From assembly GCF_004153165.1 (NCBI RefSeq), contig NZ_SEMD01000003.1, forward strand, positions 59,401-123,400: a stretch of DNA of 64,000 nucleotides. Direction: 5' to 3'. Source of the stretch: Sporolactobacillus sp. THM7-4. GTDB lineage: Bacteria; Bacillota; Bacilli; Bacillales; Sporolactobacillaceae. The stretch's first letter is position 1. The number at the start of each line of letters is the position of its first letter. The notes under the pieces were generated by a model. The model had not been told where the DNA came from. It did not search any database and was given only the letters and a program-made list of their open reading frames with translations. The translations under genes and the position numbers were made by a program. This document shows, in pieces, positions 18,192 through 27,567 of the stretch.

Positions 18192-19906
18192 CAGAAAAGA
18201 TTAAGGGTATTGCCGCATCCTCAGGGATCGCTATCGCAAAAACTTTTATTCTGAAAAATCCTGATTTAAGCTTTGAGCGGCAAACCGTAAGCGACAGGGA
18301 AGCAGAAAAGAAAAGGCTTGAGGACGCGCTTGAAGTATCCAAAAATGAACTGACTGAGATTCGGAACACAGCGGAAAAGTCACTGGGAAAGGACAAAGCG
18401 GAAGTTTTCAACGCGCACCTGATGTTCCTCAGCGATCCGGAATTTGTCGGAGCGATCCGCAGCAAAATTGATGATGAAAGTCTCAGCGCAGAGAGTGCAT
18501 TGGAAGACGTGTCTACTTTCTTCATCCAGACCTTCGAAAGCATGAAAGATAATGCATATATGCGTGAAAGAGCGGCCGATGTCCGAGACGTATCGAAACG
18601 TCTGCTCGCTCACTTGCTCGGCGTCTCGTTCACATCACCAGCGAGTATTACAGAAGAAACAGTTATTATTGCTGAAGATCTGACACCTTCGGATACGGCG
18701 CAATTAAACCGGAATTATGTCAAAGGTTTTGCGACAAACATCGGCGGCAGAACCTCGCATTCGGCAATCATGTCTCGATCGATGGAAATTCCGGCTGTTG
18801 TCGGAACGAAAACAGTTATGGAAAAGGCAAAAGATGGTGAGATGGCGATCATCGACGGTCTGAATGGAGTCGTGATTCTGGATCCGACTGCCGGGGAAAT
18901 TGAAGAGTACCGCAGGAAACAGGCGGCCTTTAAAGAACAGCAGGAAGAATGGAAGAAACTCGTTCACGAACCAAGTAAGACGAAAGACGATGTCCATGTC
19001 ATTCTCGGAGCGAACATTGGCAACCCGGGCGATGTTGCAGGCGTAATCAATAATGGAGCCGAGGCCATCGGATTGTATCGGACGGAGTTCCTCTACATGG
19101 GTCGTGATAAACTTCCTTCTGAAGACGAGCAGTTTGAAGCATACAAGGAAGTCCTGGAAAAGATGGATGGCAAGCCGGTTGTTATTCGGACGCTTGATAT
19201 CGGTGGCGATAAGAAACTGAGCTATTTGCCCCTTCCTCAGGAAATGAACCCGTTTCTCGGATTCCGGGCGATCCGTCTTTGCCTTGAACGACAGGATATT
19301 TTCCGTACCCAGCTGCGTGCCCTGCTCAGAGCCAGTGTGTTCGGAAAACTGCAAATCATGTTCCCAATGATTGCGACGATTGGAGAATTACGGGAGGCTA
19401 AGAAAATTCTGTTTGAAGAAAAGGACAAGCTGATCGCTGCGGGAACGCAGGTATCCGATGGTATTGAAGTGGGTATGATGATGGAGATCCCGGCTGCAGC
19501 CGTCCTGGCTGATCGATTTGCCAAAGAAGCCGACTTTTTCAGTATCGGAACCAACGATCTGATTCAATATACGATGGCTGCGGATCGGATGAATGAGCAT
19601 GTTTCTTATCTCTACCAGCCGTGCAATCCGTCTGTTCTCAGGCTGATCAGCAAAATCATTGATGCGGCTCATAAAGAAGGGCACTGGGCTGGCATGTGCG
19701 GCGAAATGGCTGGCGACGCAACGGCGATTCCGCTTCTTCTTGCGCTCGGTCTCGACGAGTTCAGCATGAGTGCGACATCGATTCTCCCGGCAAGAAGCCA
19801 GCTTCTGAAATTGTCCAAAGAAGAAATGAAGAAACACAAAGAAGCCTTTTTGAATCTGGACACGGCAGAAGAAGTTCTGGATTACGTCAGAACGAAGATG
19901 ATCTGA
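18188..19906 (+). CDS. ptsI: PTS enzyme I (phosphoenolpyruvate-protein phosphotransferase)
   Basis: 572 residues, the usual length. The phosphorylated His191 lies in [21 protein letters not shown]. The C-terminal PEP-binding barrel contains [37 protein letters not shown] and the active-site cysteine in GMCGEMAGD. It starts the PTS phosphate chain from PEP to HPr, which feeds FruA and the beta-glucoside enzyme II in this window. It is coupled to ptsH by the ATGA overlap. Confidence 0.97.
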   Translation: MTEKIKGIAASSGIAIAKTFILKNPDLSFERQTVSDREAEKKRLEDALEVSKNELTEIRNTAEKSLGKDKAEVFNAHLMFLSDPEFVGAIRSKIDDESLSAESALEDVSTFFIQTFESMKDNAYMRERAADVRDVSKRLLAHLLGVSFTSPASITEETVIIAEDLTPSDTAQLNRNYVKGFATNIGGRTSHSAIMSRSMEIPAVVGTKTVMEKAKDGEMAIIDGLNGVVILDPTAGEIEEYRRKQAAFKEQQEEWKKLVHEPSKTKDDVHVILGANIGNPGDVAGVINNGAEAIGLYRTEFLYMGRDKLPSEDEQFEAYKEVLEKMDGKPVVIRTLDIGGDKKLSYLPLPQEMNPFLGFRAIRLCLERQDIFRTQLRALLRASVFGKLQIMFPMIATIGELREAKKILFEEKDKLIAAGTQVSDGIEVGMMMEIPAAAVLADRFAKEADFFSIGTNDLIQYTMAADRMNEHVSYLYQPCNPSVLRLISKIIDAAHKEGHWAGMCGEMAGDATAIPLLLALGLDEFSMSATSILPARSQLLKLSKEEMKKHKEAFLNLDTAEEVLDYVRTKMI

Positions 19907-19971
19907 TCCCGGATTGAAACCGTTCTGAAAAAAACGCTTATCTGCTGAACAGAAGAAAAAATAATGATAGA

Positions 19972-20013
19972 GAAAATCCCGGCATGCCCATATAGGGCTC
20001 TGCCGGGATTTTC
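19972..20013 (+). terminator. Intrinsic terminator of the ptsHI operon
   Basis: GAAAATCCCGGCA pairs perfectly with TGCCGGGATTTTC over a 16-base loop that itself holds GCCC/GGGC. Confidence 0.8.
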
Positions 20014-20233
20014 AATTAACTGATAAGAAGGGGCAGTGCTGTCATTTCATCAGGTTTGAGTAACTCTTCGAAGACTTTTTCATTCACGGAATGACAATAG
20101 ATTTCGTCAGTCGTTGGCACAGGCTCTGCAGAAACGGCATGTGGCCGGTGTCCTGCTCTTTATGATGCTTGTGGCAGGGGACAGCAGTCGATGGAAATGA
20201 TAGTATATACTTGGAAGATCGGAGGACGGACTC

Positions 20234-21826
20234 ATGGAAAAAATGGAACTGGTGATCCTCGAAACAAGTGATGTGCACGGAACTATCTATCCAATCAACT
20301 ACGCGACCAATGATCGAACAGATGTCGGTACAGGTAAAATAGCGACACTGATCAGGAAGGAGAGACAAAAATGTCCGCATACTTTGCTTATTGATGATGG
20401 TGACATTATTCAGGGCACCCCGCTTCTGTATTATTATGCGCGTTTTGATCGCTCGAGACCCAACCCGATGGCTGTCCTTTATAACAAGATCGGGTATGAC
20501 GGGGCTGTATTCGGTAATCATGAATTTAATTTTGGACAGAAGACCTTGAAACAGGCAGTCCGTGATTCGGATTTTCCCTGGATGGCGGCCAATATTCTTG
20601 ATCAGGATACGGGGGCTCCTTATTATGGCAAACCGTTTATCATAAAAACGTTCGACAATGGCCTTAGAGCGGCCGTTCTCGGTTTAACCACCAAATACAT
20701 ACCCAACTGGGAGAAACCTGAAAATATTCAGGGCATGAGGTTTGAGGATCCTGTTGAGACGGCGAAAAAGTGGGTGCCTTACCTCCGCGAAAAGGAAAGG
20801 GCTGATGTCGTGGTGGTCGCTTATCATGGCGGCTTTGAGCGTGATCTTGATACCGGGAAGCCCTCAGAGGATCTGACCGGGGAGAATCAGGGTTACCAGA
20901 TCTGTATGGAGGTTCCGGGTGTTGACGTTCTGCTGACCGGGCATCAGCATCGACGGATCAGCGGGATAAACGTCAATGGAGTAACTGTTGTTCAGCCGGG
21001 ATGCAATGGGGCTTTTCTCGGGAAAGTCACTCTTGAGGCGGTTAAAAATCAGGGGAAATGGGCGATTATCGAAAAAAAATCTGAACTGTTATCCGCTCAT
21101 GATGCGGTCGAAGACAGGCAGCTGCTTCAATTGACCGATGCCTGTGAAAGGGATGCGCAGCACTGGCTGGATCAACCGCTTGGACGGATTGAGGGGGACA
21201 TGACGGTTCATGACTCGATGGATGTCAGGACGCACGATCATCCGTTGATCGAGTTTATCAATCGGCTGCAGATGAAAGCAGCCGGTGTGGATATCTCATT
21301 AACCGCGCTGTTTAACAATGAATCACCTGGACTTCCGCCTGCTGTGTCGATGCGTGATATCGTGGCTAATTATGTCTATCCGAATACGCTGAAAGTGATC
21401 CGGATCAGCGGCCGGGACATGCTCGAGGCGCTTGAACGATCCGCTTCTTATTTCAAGCAATCAGATGGCGGACCCATCGAAGTCAGTGAAGCCTTTACGA
21501 TCCCTAAACCTCAGCACTATAATTATGATATGTGGGAAGGCATCGAGTATGTTATTGATATCTCGAGACCGGCAGGAAAAAGGATTGTTAAGCTTGACTA
21601 TCACGGGCATCCGGTTGAAATGGACAGAAACTACGATGTGGTCATGAACAATTATCGGTCCGGAGGCGGCGGGGATTACCTGATGTTCCGTAACAAACCG
21701 GTCATTAAAGATATTCCGGTCGATGTCACAGAACTGATGGCTAATGAAATTCTTGAGAAAAAAGTGATCCGGGCGACGGTTAATCATAATTGGAAGCTGA
21801 TCTGCCATCATGAAGAGAAGAAATAA
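20234..21826 (+). CDS. Bifunctional metallophosphatase/5'-nucleotidase family protein
   Basis: 530 residues. The N-terminal calcineurin-like metallophosphatase domain shows the metal-binding motifs ETSDVHG, DDGDIIQG, FGNHEFNFG, YHGGFE and GHQHR. The C-terminal 5'-nucleotidase substrate domain (about 330-520) includes NNYRSGGGGDY. Proteins of this type hydrolyse nucleoside 5'-monophosphates or 2',3'-cyclic nucleotides. No signal peptide is present, so it should be cytoplasmic, like YunD and unlike the secreted YfkN. The ribosome site is GGAGGA. It is preceded by the ptsI terminator and about 220 bases without a clear gene. Confidence 0.88.
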   Translation: MEKMELVILETSDVHGTIYPINYATNDRTDVGTGKIATLIRKERQKCPHTLLIDDGDIIQGTPLLYYYARFDRSRPNPMAVLYNKIGYDGAVFGNHEFNFGQKTLKQAVRDSDFPWMAANILDQDTGAPYYGKPFIIKTFDNGLRAAVLGLTTKYIPNWEKPENIQGMRFEDPVETAKKWVPYLREKERADVVVVAYHGGFERDLDTGKPSEDLTGENQGYQICMEVPGVDVLLTGHQHRRISGINVNGVTVVQPGCNGAFLGKVTLEAVKNQGKWAIIEKKSELLSAHDAVEDRQLLQLTDACERDAQHWLDQPLGRIEGDMTVHDSMDVRTHDHPLIEFINRLQMKAAGVDISLTALFNNESPGLPPAVSMRDIVANYVYPNTLKVIRISGRDMLEALERSASYFKQSDGGPIEVSEAFTIPKPQHYNYDMWEGIEYVIDISRPAGKRIVKLDYHGHPVEMDRNYDVVMNNYRSGGGGDYLMFRNKPVIKDIPVDVTELMANEILEKKVIRATVNHNWKLICHHEEKK

Positions 21827-21914
21827 AGGACCCCGGGAATGGAAATTTAGACGGGAACCGTTTCTATCATCGATGATTCATCTTAATATACTATGAGCAG
21901 GAGGTGCTGTCATT

Positions 21915-22616
21915 TTGCCGAAACAAATTTTAACCAATGATTGGGCTCCGCTGCTTGGACCCGAGTTTCATAAAGATTACTATCTGAGATTAAGAGAGTT
22001 TCTCAAACACGAATATACGGAAAAGACCGTTTATCCGGACATGTACGACTTGTTCAACGCGCTGAAATACACCCCTTATGAAAAGGTGAAAGTCGTCATT
22101 CTCGGACAGGATCCTTATCATGAACCGGGACAGGCCCACGGTCTGAGCTTTTCCGTGAAACCGGGAGTGCCTCAGCCGCCTTCGCTGCAAAATATCTTTA
22201 AGGAACTGCATGACGATTTGGGCTGCCCGATCCCGCATCACGGCTGCCTGATCGAATGGGCACGGCAAGGTGTTCTGCTGCTTAATACCGTGCTGTCGGT
22301 TCGTCGCGGCGCAGCCAATTCTCATAAAGGCAAAGGCTGGGAACAGTTCACTGATGAAGTGATCCGTGATTTAAACAGAAGGGAGAAACCGATTGTGTTC
22401 ATTTTGTGGGGCCGGCACGCCCAGGCCAAAAAGGAACTGATCACAAATCCGAATCACTATATTATCGAATCCTCACACCCAAGCCCCTTATCGGCCCGAT
22501 ACAGCTTTTTCGGAAGCCGCCCGTTTTCGCGTGCAAACCACTACCTGCAGTCGGTTGGGGAAGAGCCGATAGACTGGCAGATTTCTGTGGATGAGCCGAG
22601 TGTGACGATTCACTGA
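21915..22616 (+). CDS. ung: Uracil-DNA glycosylase
   Basis: 233 residues of family 1 Ung. The water-activating Asp66 lies in GQDPYH, and the catalytic histidine in [21 protein letters not shown]. It removes uracil from DNA at the start of base excision repair. The start is TTG at 21915, chosen because GCAGGAGG stands at good spacing and no ATG fits. It converges on the MFS gene with a shared terminator. Confidence 0.96.
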   Translation: MPKQILTNDWAPLLGPEFHKDYYLRLREFLKHEYTEKTVYPDMYDLFNALKYTPYEKVKVVILGQDPYHEPGQAHGLSFSVKPGVPQPPSLQNIFKELHDDLGCPIPHHGCLIEWARQGVLLLNTVLSVRRGAANSHKGKGWEQFTDEVIRDLNRREKPIVFILWGRHAQAKKELITNPNHYIIESSHPSPLSARYSFFGSRPFSRANHYLQSVGEEPIDWQISVDEPSVTIH

Positions 22617-22720
22617 CGGTAAGGGGGCATGAGAGGGATCTTGTCTGAATCCCGGACTCCGCCCTTTTAACTGACGATTGGCCGGCAATACGGATTAAAC
22701 CAAAGGATTATAATCTGTAC

Positions 22721-22751
22721 AAAAAAAGATGCTGCATTGCAGCATCTTTTT
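22721..22751. terminator. Bidirectional terminator between ung and the MFS gene
   Basis: AAAAAGATGCTGCA and TGCAGCATCTTTTT form a symmetric hairpin with A- and T-runs on both sides, placed between convergent genes. Confidence 0.85.
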
Positions 22752-22761
22752 AACATGGTGT

Positions 22762-24003
22762 TTATTTAAACCGGGATCTGCGTGTGGCGAATGCAAGCCT
22801 TATGTGGTGCCGCTTGAACAGGTGCAGCCAGCTGATTGAATCTCCTCTTTTCACCTGATTGATCACTACCAGAAAGATGAAATAGGAAAAGGCAATACTG
22901 ACAATATACCACAGTGTCCATAGCATGCCTGCGTGATCAATCGCAAAACCGGTAAACGCCGGAAAAACAGCGGAACCGAGACCGGAGAGACCGGCAATAA
23001 CAGGGGTCACGAGGTGAGCGCTATTGGGTATCGAGTAGTTGGCGTAAACGAGCGTGATGGAATAAATACCTGACATCATCAAGCCGAGTGTCGCAACAAA
23101 GAAATACCCGGTGGCAACGTTCCTGAGAATAATAAACAGCACAAGCGAGATGATTGCGCCAATGATGTTGGTCAGAAGATAGCGGCTGTACGTGACTTTA
23201 CGGATAATGAAACCAGTCGCTGCCCTGCCGACGACCATTGCTGCCCAAAAGACACCGATGCTGATCGACGCATAATAAGCAACGGAACCAAGATAAATCG
23301 AAAAGATTGACGACATGAAATTATTCAGGCTACCCTCGAGACCCCCGTACAGGAAGACGATCAAGGCGAACAGGCCAAGCATAACCCATTTCTTTCCGGC
23401 TTCAGGAGGCCTGTTTTCGGAATTTCCGGCTGCATCCAGACGTTCCGATGTGTTTACGTTATGCTTCGAGTACGAAATCTTCGTCCAGACGAAAGCGAGA
23501 AGAACGGCCAGCACGGTTGTAATGATAAAAAGGAAACGCCAGATATCCAGCGCGATAAAAAAGCTGGCCAGAATCGGCATAGTGAGTGCACCCAGTCCGA
23601 ATGAAACCTCCAGATAACTCATGGCTACAGCCTGGCGACCGACGAACACCTCGATAATCATCGTCGCAACGACGACACCGATCGTCGCTGATCCCATACT
23701 GTTCATAAAGTAAAGACCCATAAACACGGGAAAAGGCGGCAGCAGGAAAATGCCGGCCTGCGCACAGGCAATGATCAGGGAAGACAACGTCAGGAGAGGC
23801 TTCGGCTGAAATCTGCTGTTTAAATAGGAAGCTATCACAACACCGGCAAGAAAGCCAAGCGCGCCGGTGAAAATCAGCTGGCCTCCGATGGTATAAGAGA
23901 CATGATAATGGTTAAGCAGCTGAGGCATCACAGAGCCGATGGAGATGGATGTGAGTCCGGTAAGAAAGTACAAAGCGCACGAAGCGAGCGTAAACATACG
24001 CAT
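22762..24003 (-). CDS. MFS transporter
   Basis: 413 residues with 12 predicted transmembrane helices and a hydrophilic central loop (about 195-215). The N-terminal half has a typical major facilitator layout (LYFLTGLTSISIGSVMPQLLNHY, then FTGALGFLAGVVIASYLNSRFQPKP near the loop 2-3 motif). The substrate is unknown. The frame is open to 24039, but the ATG at 24003 lies behind GAGGGGA and starts the first helix. It is divergent from ilvE; the 325-base gap holds a short 21-bp repeat and the ilvE promoter. Confidence 0.85.
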   Translation of the reverse strand: MRMFTLASCALYFLTGLTSISIGSVMPQLLNHYHVSYTIGGQLIFTGALGFLAGVVIASYLNSRFQPKPLLTLSSLIIACAQAGIFLLPPFPVFMGLYFMNSMGSATIGVVVATMIIEVFVGRQAVAMSYLEVSFGLGALTMPILASFFIALDIWRFLFIITTVLAVLLAFVWTKISYSKHNVNTSERLDAAGNSENRPPEAGKKWVMLGLFALIVFLYGGLEGSLNNFMSSIFSIYLGSVAYYASISIGVFWAAMVVGRAATGFIIRKVTYSRYLLTNIIGAIISLVLFIILRNVATGYFFVATLGLMMSGIYSITLVYANYSIPNSAHLVTPVIAGLSGLGSAVFPAFTGFAIDHAGMLWTLWYIVSIAFSYFIFLVVINQVKRGDSISWLHLFKRHHIRLAFATRRSRFK

Positions 24004-24205
24004 GGAATGATCCCCTCTTCCCAAAAATAAAAATATCACAGAAGGAACACAGAAAACGTCCGTTAATTGATTGATTCGTGCTCTCTTTCAAAGGCAACTT
24101 AACACATTGTAGCAGGGTTAAACTGAAGAAAAAAGGGGTTTGCCCTAATTCTTTTATAAATTTTTTGAGCCAAAAAAGGAGCTTTTTTTTGGGGGAAAGC
24201 TGTTT

Positions 24206-24268
24206 GCTGTAATTCCCGAATTCGGGGCAACTTTTCCGGGATTCGAAGCAATTTTTTCCGTGTTATAG
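24206..24268. repeat. Three degenerate 21-bp tandem units
   Basis: Units start at 24206, 24227 and 24248, each beginning GC(T/A)(G/A) and containing a T-run, CC(C/G)G and TTCG. They end about 20 bases before the ilvE promoter (extended -10 TGCTATAAT near 24286-24294). The design resembles the larger arrays of this window but the sequence is different. Confidence 0.5.
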
Positions 24269-24328
24269 AAGTTTAACTTTTATCTTGCTATAATCAAGTT
24301 ATATGGATAATCAGGGGGAAACTTAAAA

Positions 24329-25423
24329 ATGGGGCAGTCAATCGCCTTTCAAAAAGCAGATCAGTTAAAGAAAAAACCGGAACCCGGACAACTGGGGTTT
24401 GGCAAACACTTCACGGATTATATGTTCGAAATGGATTACACGTTGGATGAGGGATGGCATGACGCGCGGATTATCCCCTATGGACCGATTTTACTCGATC
24501 CTGCAGCAATGATCTTTCATTACGGCCAGGAAGTGTTTGAAGGATTGAAGGCTTATCGGGCGGAGGACGGACGGATTTTACTGTTCAGACCGGATAAGAA
24601 CCTGGAAAGGCTGAACCACTCAAATGAACGGATGGACATTCCCGCAATTGATGAATCACTTGTACTGGAAGGCATTAAAAGACTGATCAATATAGAAAAA
24701 GACTGGGTTCCGGCTTTGCCCGGACAATCATTATATATTCGGCCATTTATTATCGGGACGGAACCTTTTCTCGGTGTTCATCCTTCCGGAGAATACAAAC
24801 TCATCGTCATTCTTTCGCCGGTGGGCTCGTATTTCGGCGATAAGATCAACCCGGTCAAAATCTACGTGGAAGATGATTTTGTCCGTGCAGTACGCGGCGG
24901 CGTCGGTTTCGCAAAAACGGCAGGCAATTATGCAGGCAGCCTCAAGGCTCAGTCTAAGGCGGAGGAGCTGGGTTTTGACCAGGTCCTCTGGCTGGACGGG
25001 GTCGAGCGAAAGTATATCGAGGAAGTCGGAAGTATGAACATTTTCTTTAAGATCCACGGCGAAGTATGGACGCCAGAATTGAACGGCAGTATTCTACCCG
25101 GTGTGACGCGTGATTCGGTGATCCGGCTTCTCAAACATTGGGACATAAAGGTTAAAGAAAGAAAAATTTCAGTGAAAAAACTGTTCAAGAAGGCCGAAAA
25201 GGGAGAACTTGAAGAAGTGTTCGGCACCGGGACGGCTGCCGTGATTTCTCCGGTCGGTTTTCTGAAATGGGAAGACCGCGTAATCAAGGTTGGAAATGGC
25301 AGGGTCGGCGCACTCGCTGAGAAACTATACGACACACTGACCGGTATACAGACCGGGCGGATAAAAGATAAATTTGGCTGGACCCAGGAAGTCAGCCCGG
25401 ATCCGGAACCCGTAGCCGAATAA
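24329..25423 (+). CDS. ilvE: Branched-chain amino acid aminotransferase
   Basis: 364 residues, fold-type IV PLP enzyme. [39 protein letters not shown] (with the PLP-binding lysine region), [16 protein letters not shown] and [16 protein letters not shown] are class motifs of bacterial BCATs. It catalyses the last step of Leu, Ile and Val synthesis and the first of their breakdown. No T-box is visible upstream. The ribosome site is CAGGGGGA, and a terminator follows at once. Confidence 0.94.
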   Translation: MGQSIAFQKADQLKKKPEPGQLGFGKHFTDYMFEMDYTLDEGWHDARIIPYGPILLDPAAMIFHYGQEVFEGLKAYRAEDGRILLFRPDKNLERLNHSNERMDIPAIDESLVLEGIKRLINIEKDWVPALPGQSLYIRPFIIGTEPFLGVHPSGEYKLIVILSPVGSYFGDKINPVKIYVEDDFVRAVRGGVGFAKTAGNYAGSLKAQSKAEELGFDQVLWLDGVERKYIEEVGSMNIFFKIHGEVWTPELNGSILPGVTRDSVIRLLKHWDIKVKERKISVKKLFKKAEKGELEEVFGTGTAAVISPVGFLKWEDRVIKVGNGRVGALAEKLYDTLTGIQTGRIKDKFGWTQEVSPDPEPVAE

Positions 25424-25434
25424 GAGACAGCCGG

Positions 25435-25468
25435 AAAGTCTTCATGCAAGCGGTGCATGAAGACTTTT
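25435..25468 (+). terminator. Intrinsic terminator after ilvE
   Basis: AAAGTCTTCATGCA pairs perfectly with TGCATGAAGACTTT across a 5-base loop, followed by TTATT. It lies between ilvE and patA, so part of the transcription should end here. Confidence 0.85.
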
Positions 25469-25495
25469 ATTCGGAGTGAGAAAGGATGAGATGAT

Positions 25496-26674
25496 TTGGA
25501 AGACAGACTGAACGGACGGGTCAGGGCCATTCAAATCTCGGGAATCCGTCGGTTTTTTAATAAAGTGAAAGATTATCCCGGGGCCGTTTCGCTGACGCTT
25601 GGACAGCCGGATTTTCCGACACCGGAGCATGTCAGGCAGGCCGGCAAATCGGCAATCGACCATAACCGGACCACTTATACCGCGAACGCGGGCCTGCTGC
25701 AGCTGAGACAGGCTATAGCCAATTATGTCGCCGAAAAATATGATTTGCATTATGATCCGGAAACGGAAATCATCACAACGGTCGGTGCCAGTGAAGCGAT
25801 TGACCTTTCATTCAGGACTATTTTAGAAGAGGGCGACGAAGTCATTTTACCGGGGCCCGCTTACCCCGGTTATGAAGCACCGATAAAACTCGCAGGTGCT
25901 GTTCCCGTGTATATTGATACAACAGGGAGCGCGTTTAAGATGACCGCTGAGCAGATTGCGGCGCATCTGACCAACCGGACAAAGGCGGTCGTTCTTCCCT
26001 ATCCATCCAATCCGACAGGATGCGTACTCACCCGGGAAGAAACGGCCTCGATTGCTGCTCTCCTCAGGAACCGGCCTGTATTTGTCGTTTCGGATGAAAT
26101 TTACAGTGAGCTGACCTACGGACATGAACATGTCTCCATCGCCTCTTTCGATGGTATGAAGAATAAGACCCTTGTCATTAACGGGTTATCGAAGTCGCAT
26201 GCGATGACAGGCTGGCGGATGGGTTATGTGCTCTCCGATCAGCCAATTGCCAATCAATTGATCAAGGTGCACCAGTATAATGTGTCATGCATTTCGAGTA
26301 TTACCCAGTATGCGGCGATTGAAGCTCTGACCGCAGGAAAAAACGACGCAGAGCCGATGCGCCAGGCATACAGAAAGCGGCTCGACTACGTGATCAGCCG
26401 GCTCAGAGCAATGGGTATCGATGTGGTCAGACCGGCAGGCGCATTCTACGTCTTTCCCTCGATTGAAAAGTTCGGACTGACTTCAGAGGAATTCGCTCTT
26501 CGGCTTCTGGATAAGGAACGGCTGGCTGTGGTCCCCGGAAGTGCCTTTTCTTCCTATGGAGAGGGGTATCTAAGATTGTCCTATGCTTATTCATTAGAAG
26601 AGCTGAAAGAAGGGCTGGACCGATTGGAGCGGTTTGTTGAAAGTCTGCGGAAAGAATCACCGGCGGATAAATAA
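25496..26674 (+). CDS. patA: Aminotransferase A (probable N-acetyl-LL-diaminopimelate aminotransferase)
   Basis: 392 residues of class I/II, closely similar to B. subtilis PatA throughout. It shows VSLTLGQPDFPTPEHV, the PLP lysine in NGLSKSHAMTGWRMGY and YGEGYLRLSYAYS near the end. PatA acts in lysine biosynthesis on N-acetyl-diaminopimelate. The start is TTG at 25496 with AAAGGATG upstream. A terminator separates it from ilvE. Confidence 0.88.
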   Translation: MEDRLNGRVRAIQISGIRRFFNKVKDYPGAVSLTLGQPDFPTPEHVRQAGKSAIDHNRTTYTANAGLLQLRQAIANYVAEKYDLHYDPETEIITTVGASEAIDLSFRTILEEGDEVILPGPAYPGYEAPIKLAGAVPVYIDTTGSAFKMTAEQIAAHLTNRTKAVVLPYPSNPTGCVLTREETASIAALLRNRPVFVVSDEIYSELTYGHEHVSIASFDGMKNKTLVINGLSKSHAMTGWRMGYVLSDQPIANQLIKVHQYNVSCISSITQYAAIEALTAGKNDAEPMRQAYRKRLDYVISRLRAMGIDVVRPAGAFYVFPSIEKFGLTSEEFALRLLDKERLAVVPGSAFSSYGEGYLRLSYAYSLEELKEGLDRLERFVESLRKESPADK

Positions 26675-26715
26675 ATGCCCGGATGCCGGATTGCCTGATC
26701 GATAATAGAGAACAA

Positions 26716-26745
26716 AAAGGAGGAGCGGCTCGCCGCTCCTCCTTT
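26716..26745. terminator. Bidirectional terminator between patA and hsp20
   Basis: AAAGGAGGAGCGG/CCGCTCCTCCTTT is a 13-bp perfect stem with a 4-base loop lying between convergent genes. Confidence 0.75.
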
Positions 26746-26753
26746 CAGAAGGA

Positions 26754-27221
26754 TCATTCGATGGTCAGTGTATTACTGGTTTTCGGATACTTCGGTCCGC
26801 GGATTTTCAGGACTCCGTTTGCGAAAGACGCCCGGGTTCTGCTTCTGTCAATGGTATAGCGAAGAGGGATGACACGTTCTGCACGGTCAATCCGCCGTTC
26901 ATGCGTATAGGTCCCTTTTTTACTGTGCTGCGATTCCATTTCCATGTCGTTTTCCACTGCAATCCTCAGATAATCATCGTACAAATCAATATGGATATTT
27001 TCCCGTTTAACGCCGGGAAGTTCTGCCTCGATAACCCACTCGTCTGTTGTTTCGTAAAGACGGACGGGAAAGCCGGCAGAGAAAAAGGATTTGTTTTCAA
27101 AGAAATCATCAATGGATTGCAGAACGCCGCGGAATGGATCTTGCTGAAAAAAGGCGTCAATTTGATCCATCAGACTGCGCCTCATCGGATACTTCGGAGA
27201 TTGATGATCTTTGCTTTCCAT
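26754..27221 (-). CDS. Small heat shock protein, Hsp20/alpha-crystallin family
   Basis: 155 residues. The alpha-crystallin domain covers about 50-155, with WVIEAELPGVKRENIHIDLYDDYLRIAVEND and the conserved GVLKIRGPK near the end (usual GVL). It is an ATP-independent chaperone that holds unfolding proteins. The start is ATG at 27221 behind AAAAGGGGGA; the TTG further up at 27248 is less likely. No CIRCE element is seen upstream. Confidence 0.92.
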   Translation of the reverse strand: MESKDHQSPKYPMRRSLMDQIDAFFQQDPFRGVLQSIDDFFENKSFFSAGFPVRLYETTDEWVIEAELPGVKRENIHIDLYDDYLRIAVENDMEMESQHSKKGTYTHERRIDRAERVIPLRYTIDRSRTRASFANGVLKIRGPKYPKTSNTLTIE

Positions 27222-27567
27222 GGAGCGATTCCCCCTTTTAATAGCCAATCTACTTTAGCATATGAGAAAATATGCAGACGGTTTGGGCGAACAGTCGATT
27301 GGTTAAGACCTGACCGTTTCCTGTCAGGCAGCAGGATCAAAAGCTTACAATACGTTCATGATGGAGAACCCGGTCCCATTGGAAAAACAGGACACAAACA
27401 CAAAAGAATCGACGAGATGCGAAATCAGATGAATTACAGGACCCAGCAGGAAACGTTTAGCTCTACCCGGCCCGGGAATCAGGCGCCTTCCCGGCAAAAA
27501 TGATAAAATAAAACTGCCGTTCTACAGAGGTATGGACGATTTTGACAATCAAAGGTGGGTTTAATCC
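27222..27567. other. Gap between hsp20 and recQ without a supported gene
   Basis: This stretch of about 345 bases lies between divergent genes. It contains short open frames only, such as a basic one of 28 codons at 27417-27503, with no ribosome site that convinces. AAAGGTGG near 27551 is the recQ ribosome site. No riboswitch or repeat was recognised. Confidence 0.4.

Noticed and set aside
20016-20140. C-terminal remnant of a gene on the minus strand (about 45 codons ending KVFEELLKPDEMTALPLLIS)
   Set aside because: The frame reads smoothly but begins right after a stop, has no ribosome site and matches no family I recognise.
24100-24328. T-box or attenuator leader for ilvE
   Set aside because: No T-box consensus, specifier stem or terminator was found between the promoter near 24289 and the ilvE start, a leader of only about 30 bases.
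26901-27503. 200-codon plus-strand frame opposite hsp20
   Set aside because: Most of it is the antisense of the Hsp20 gene. The non-overlapping tail has no start with a ribosome site and no recognisable motif.
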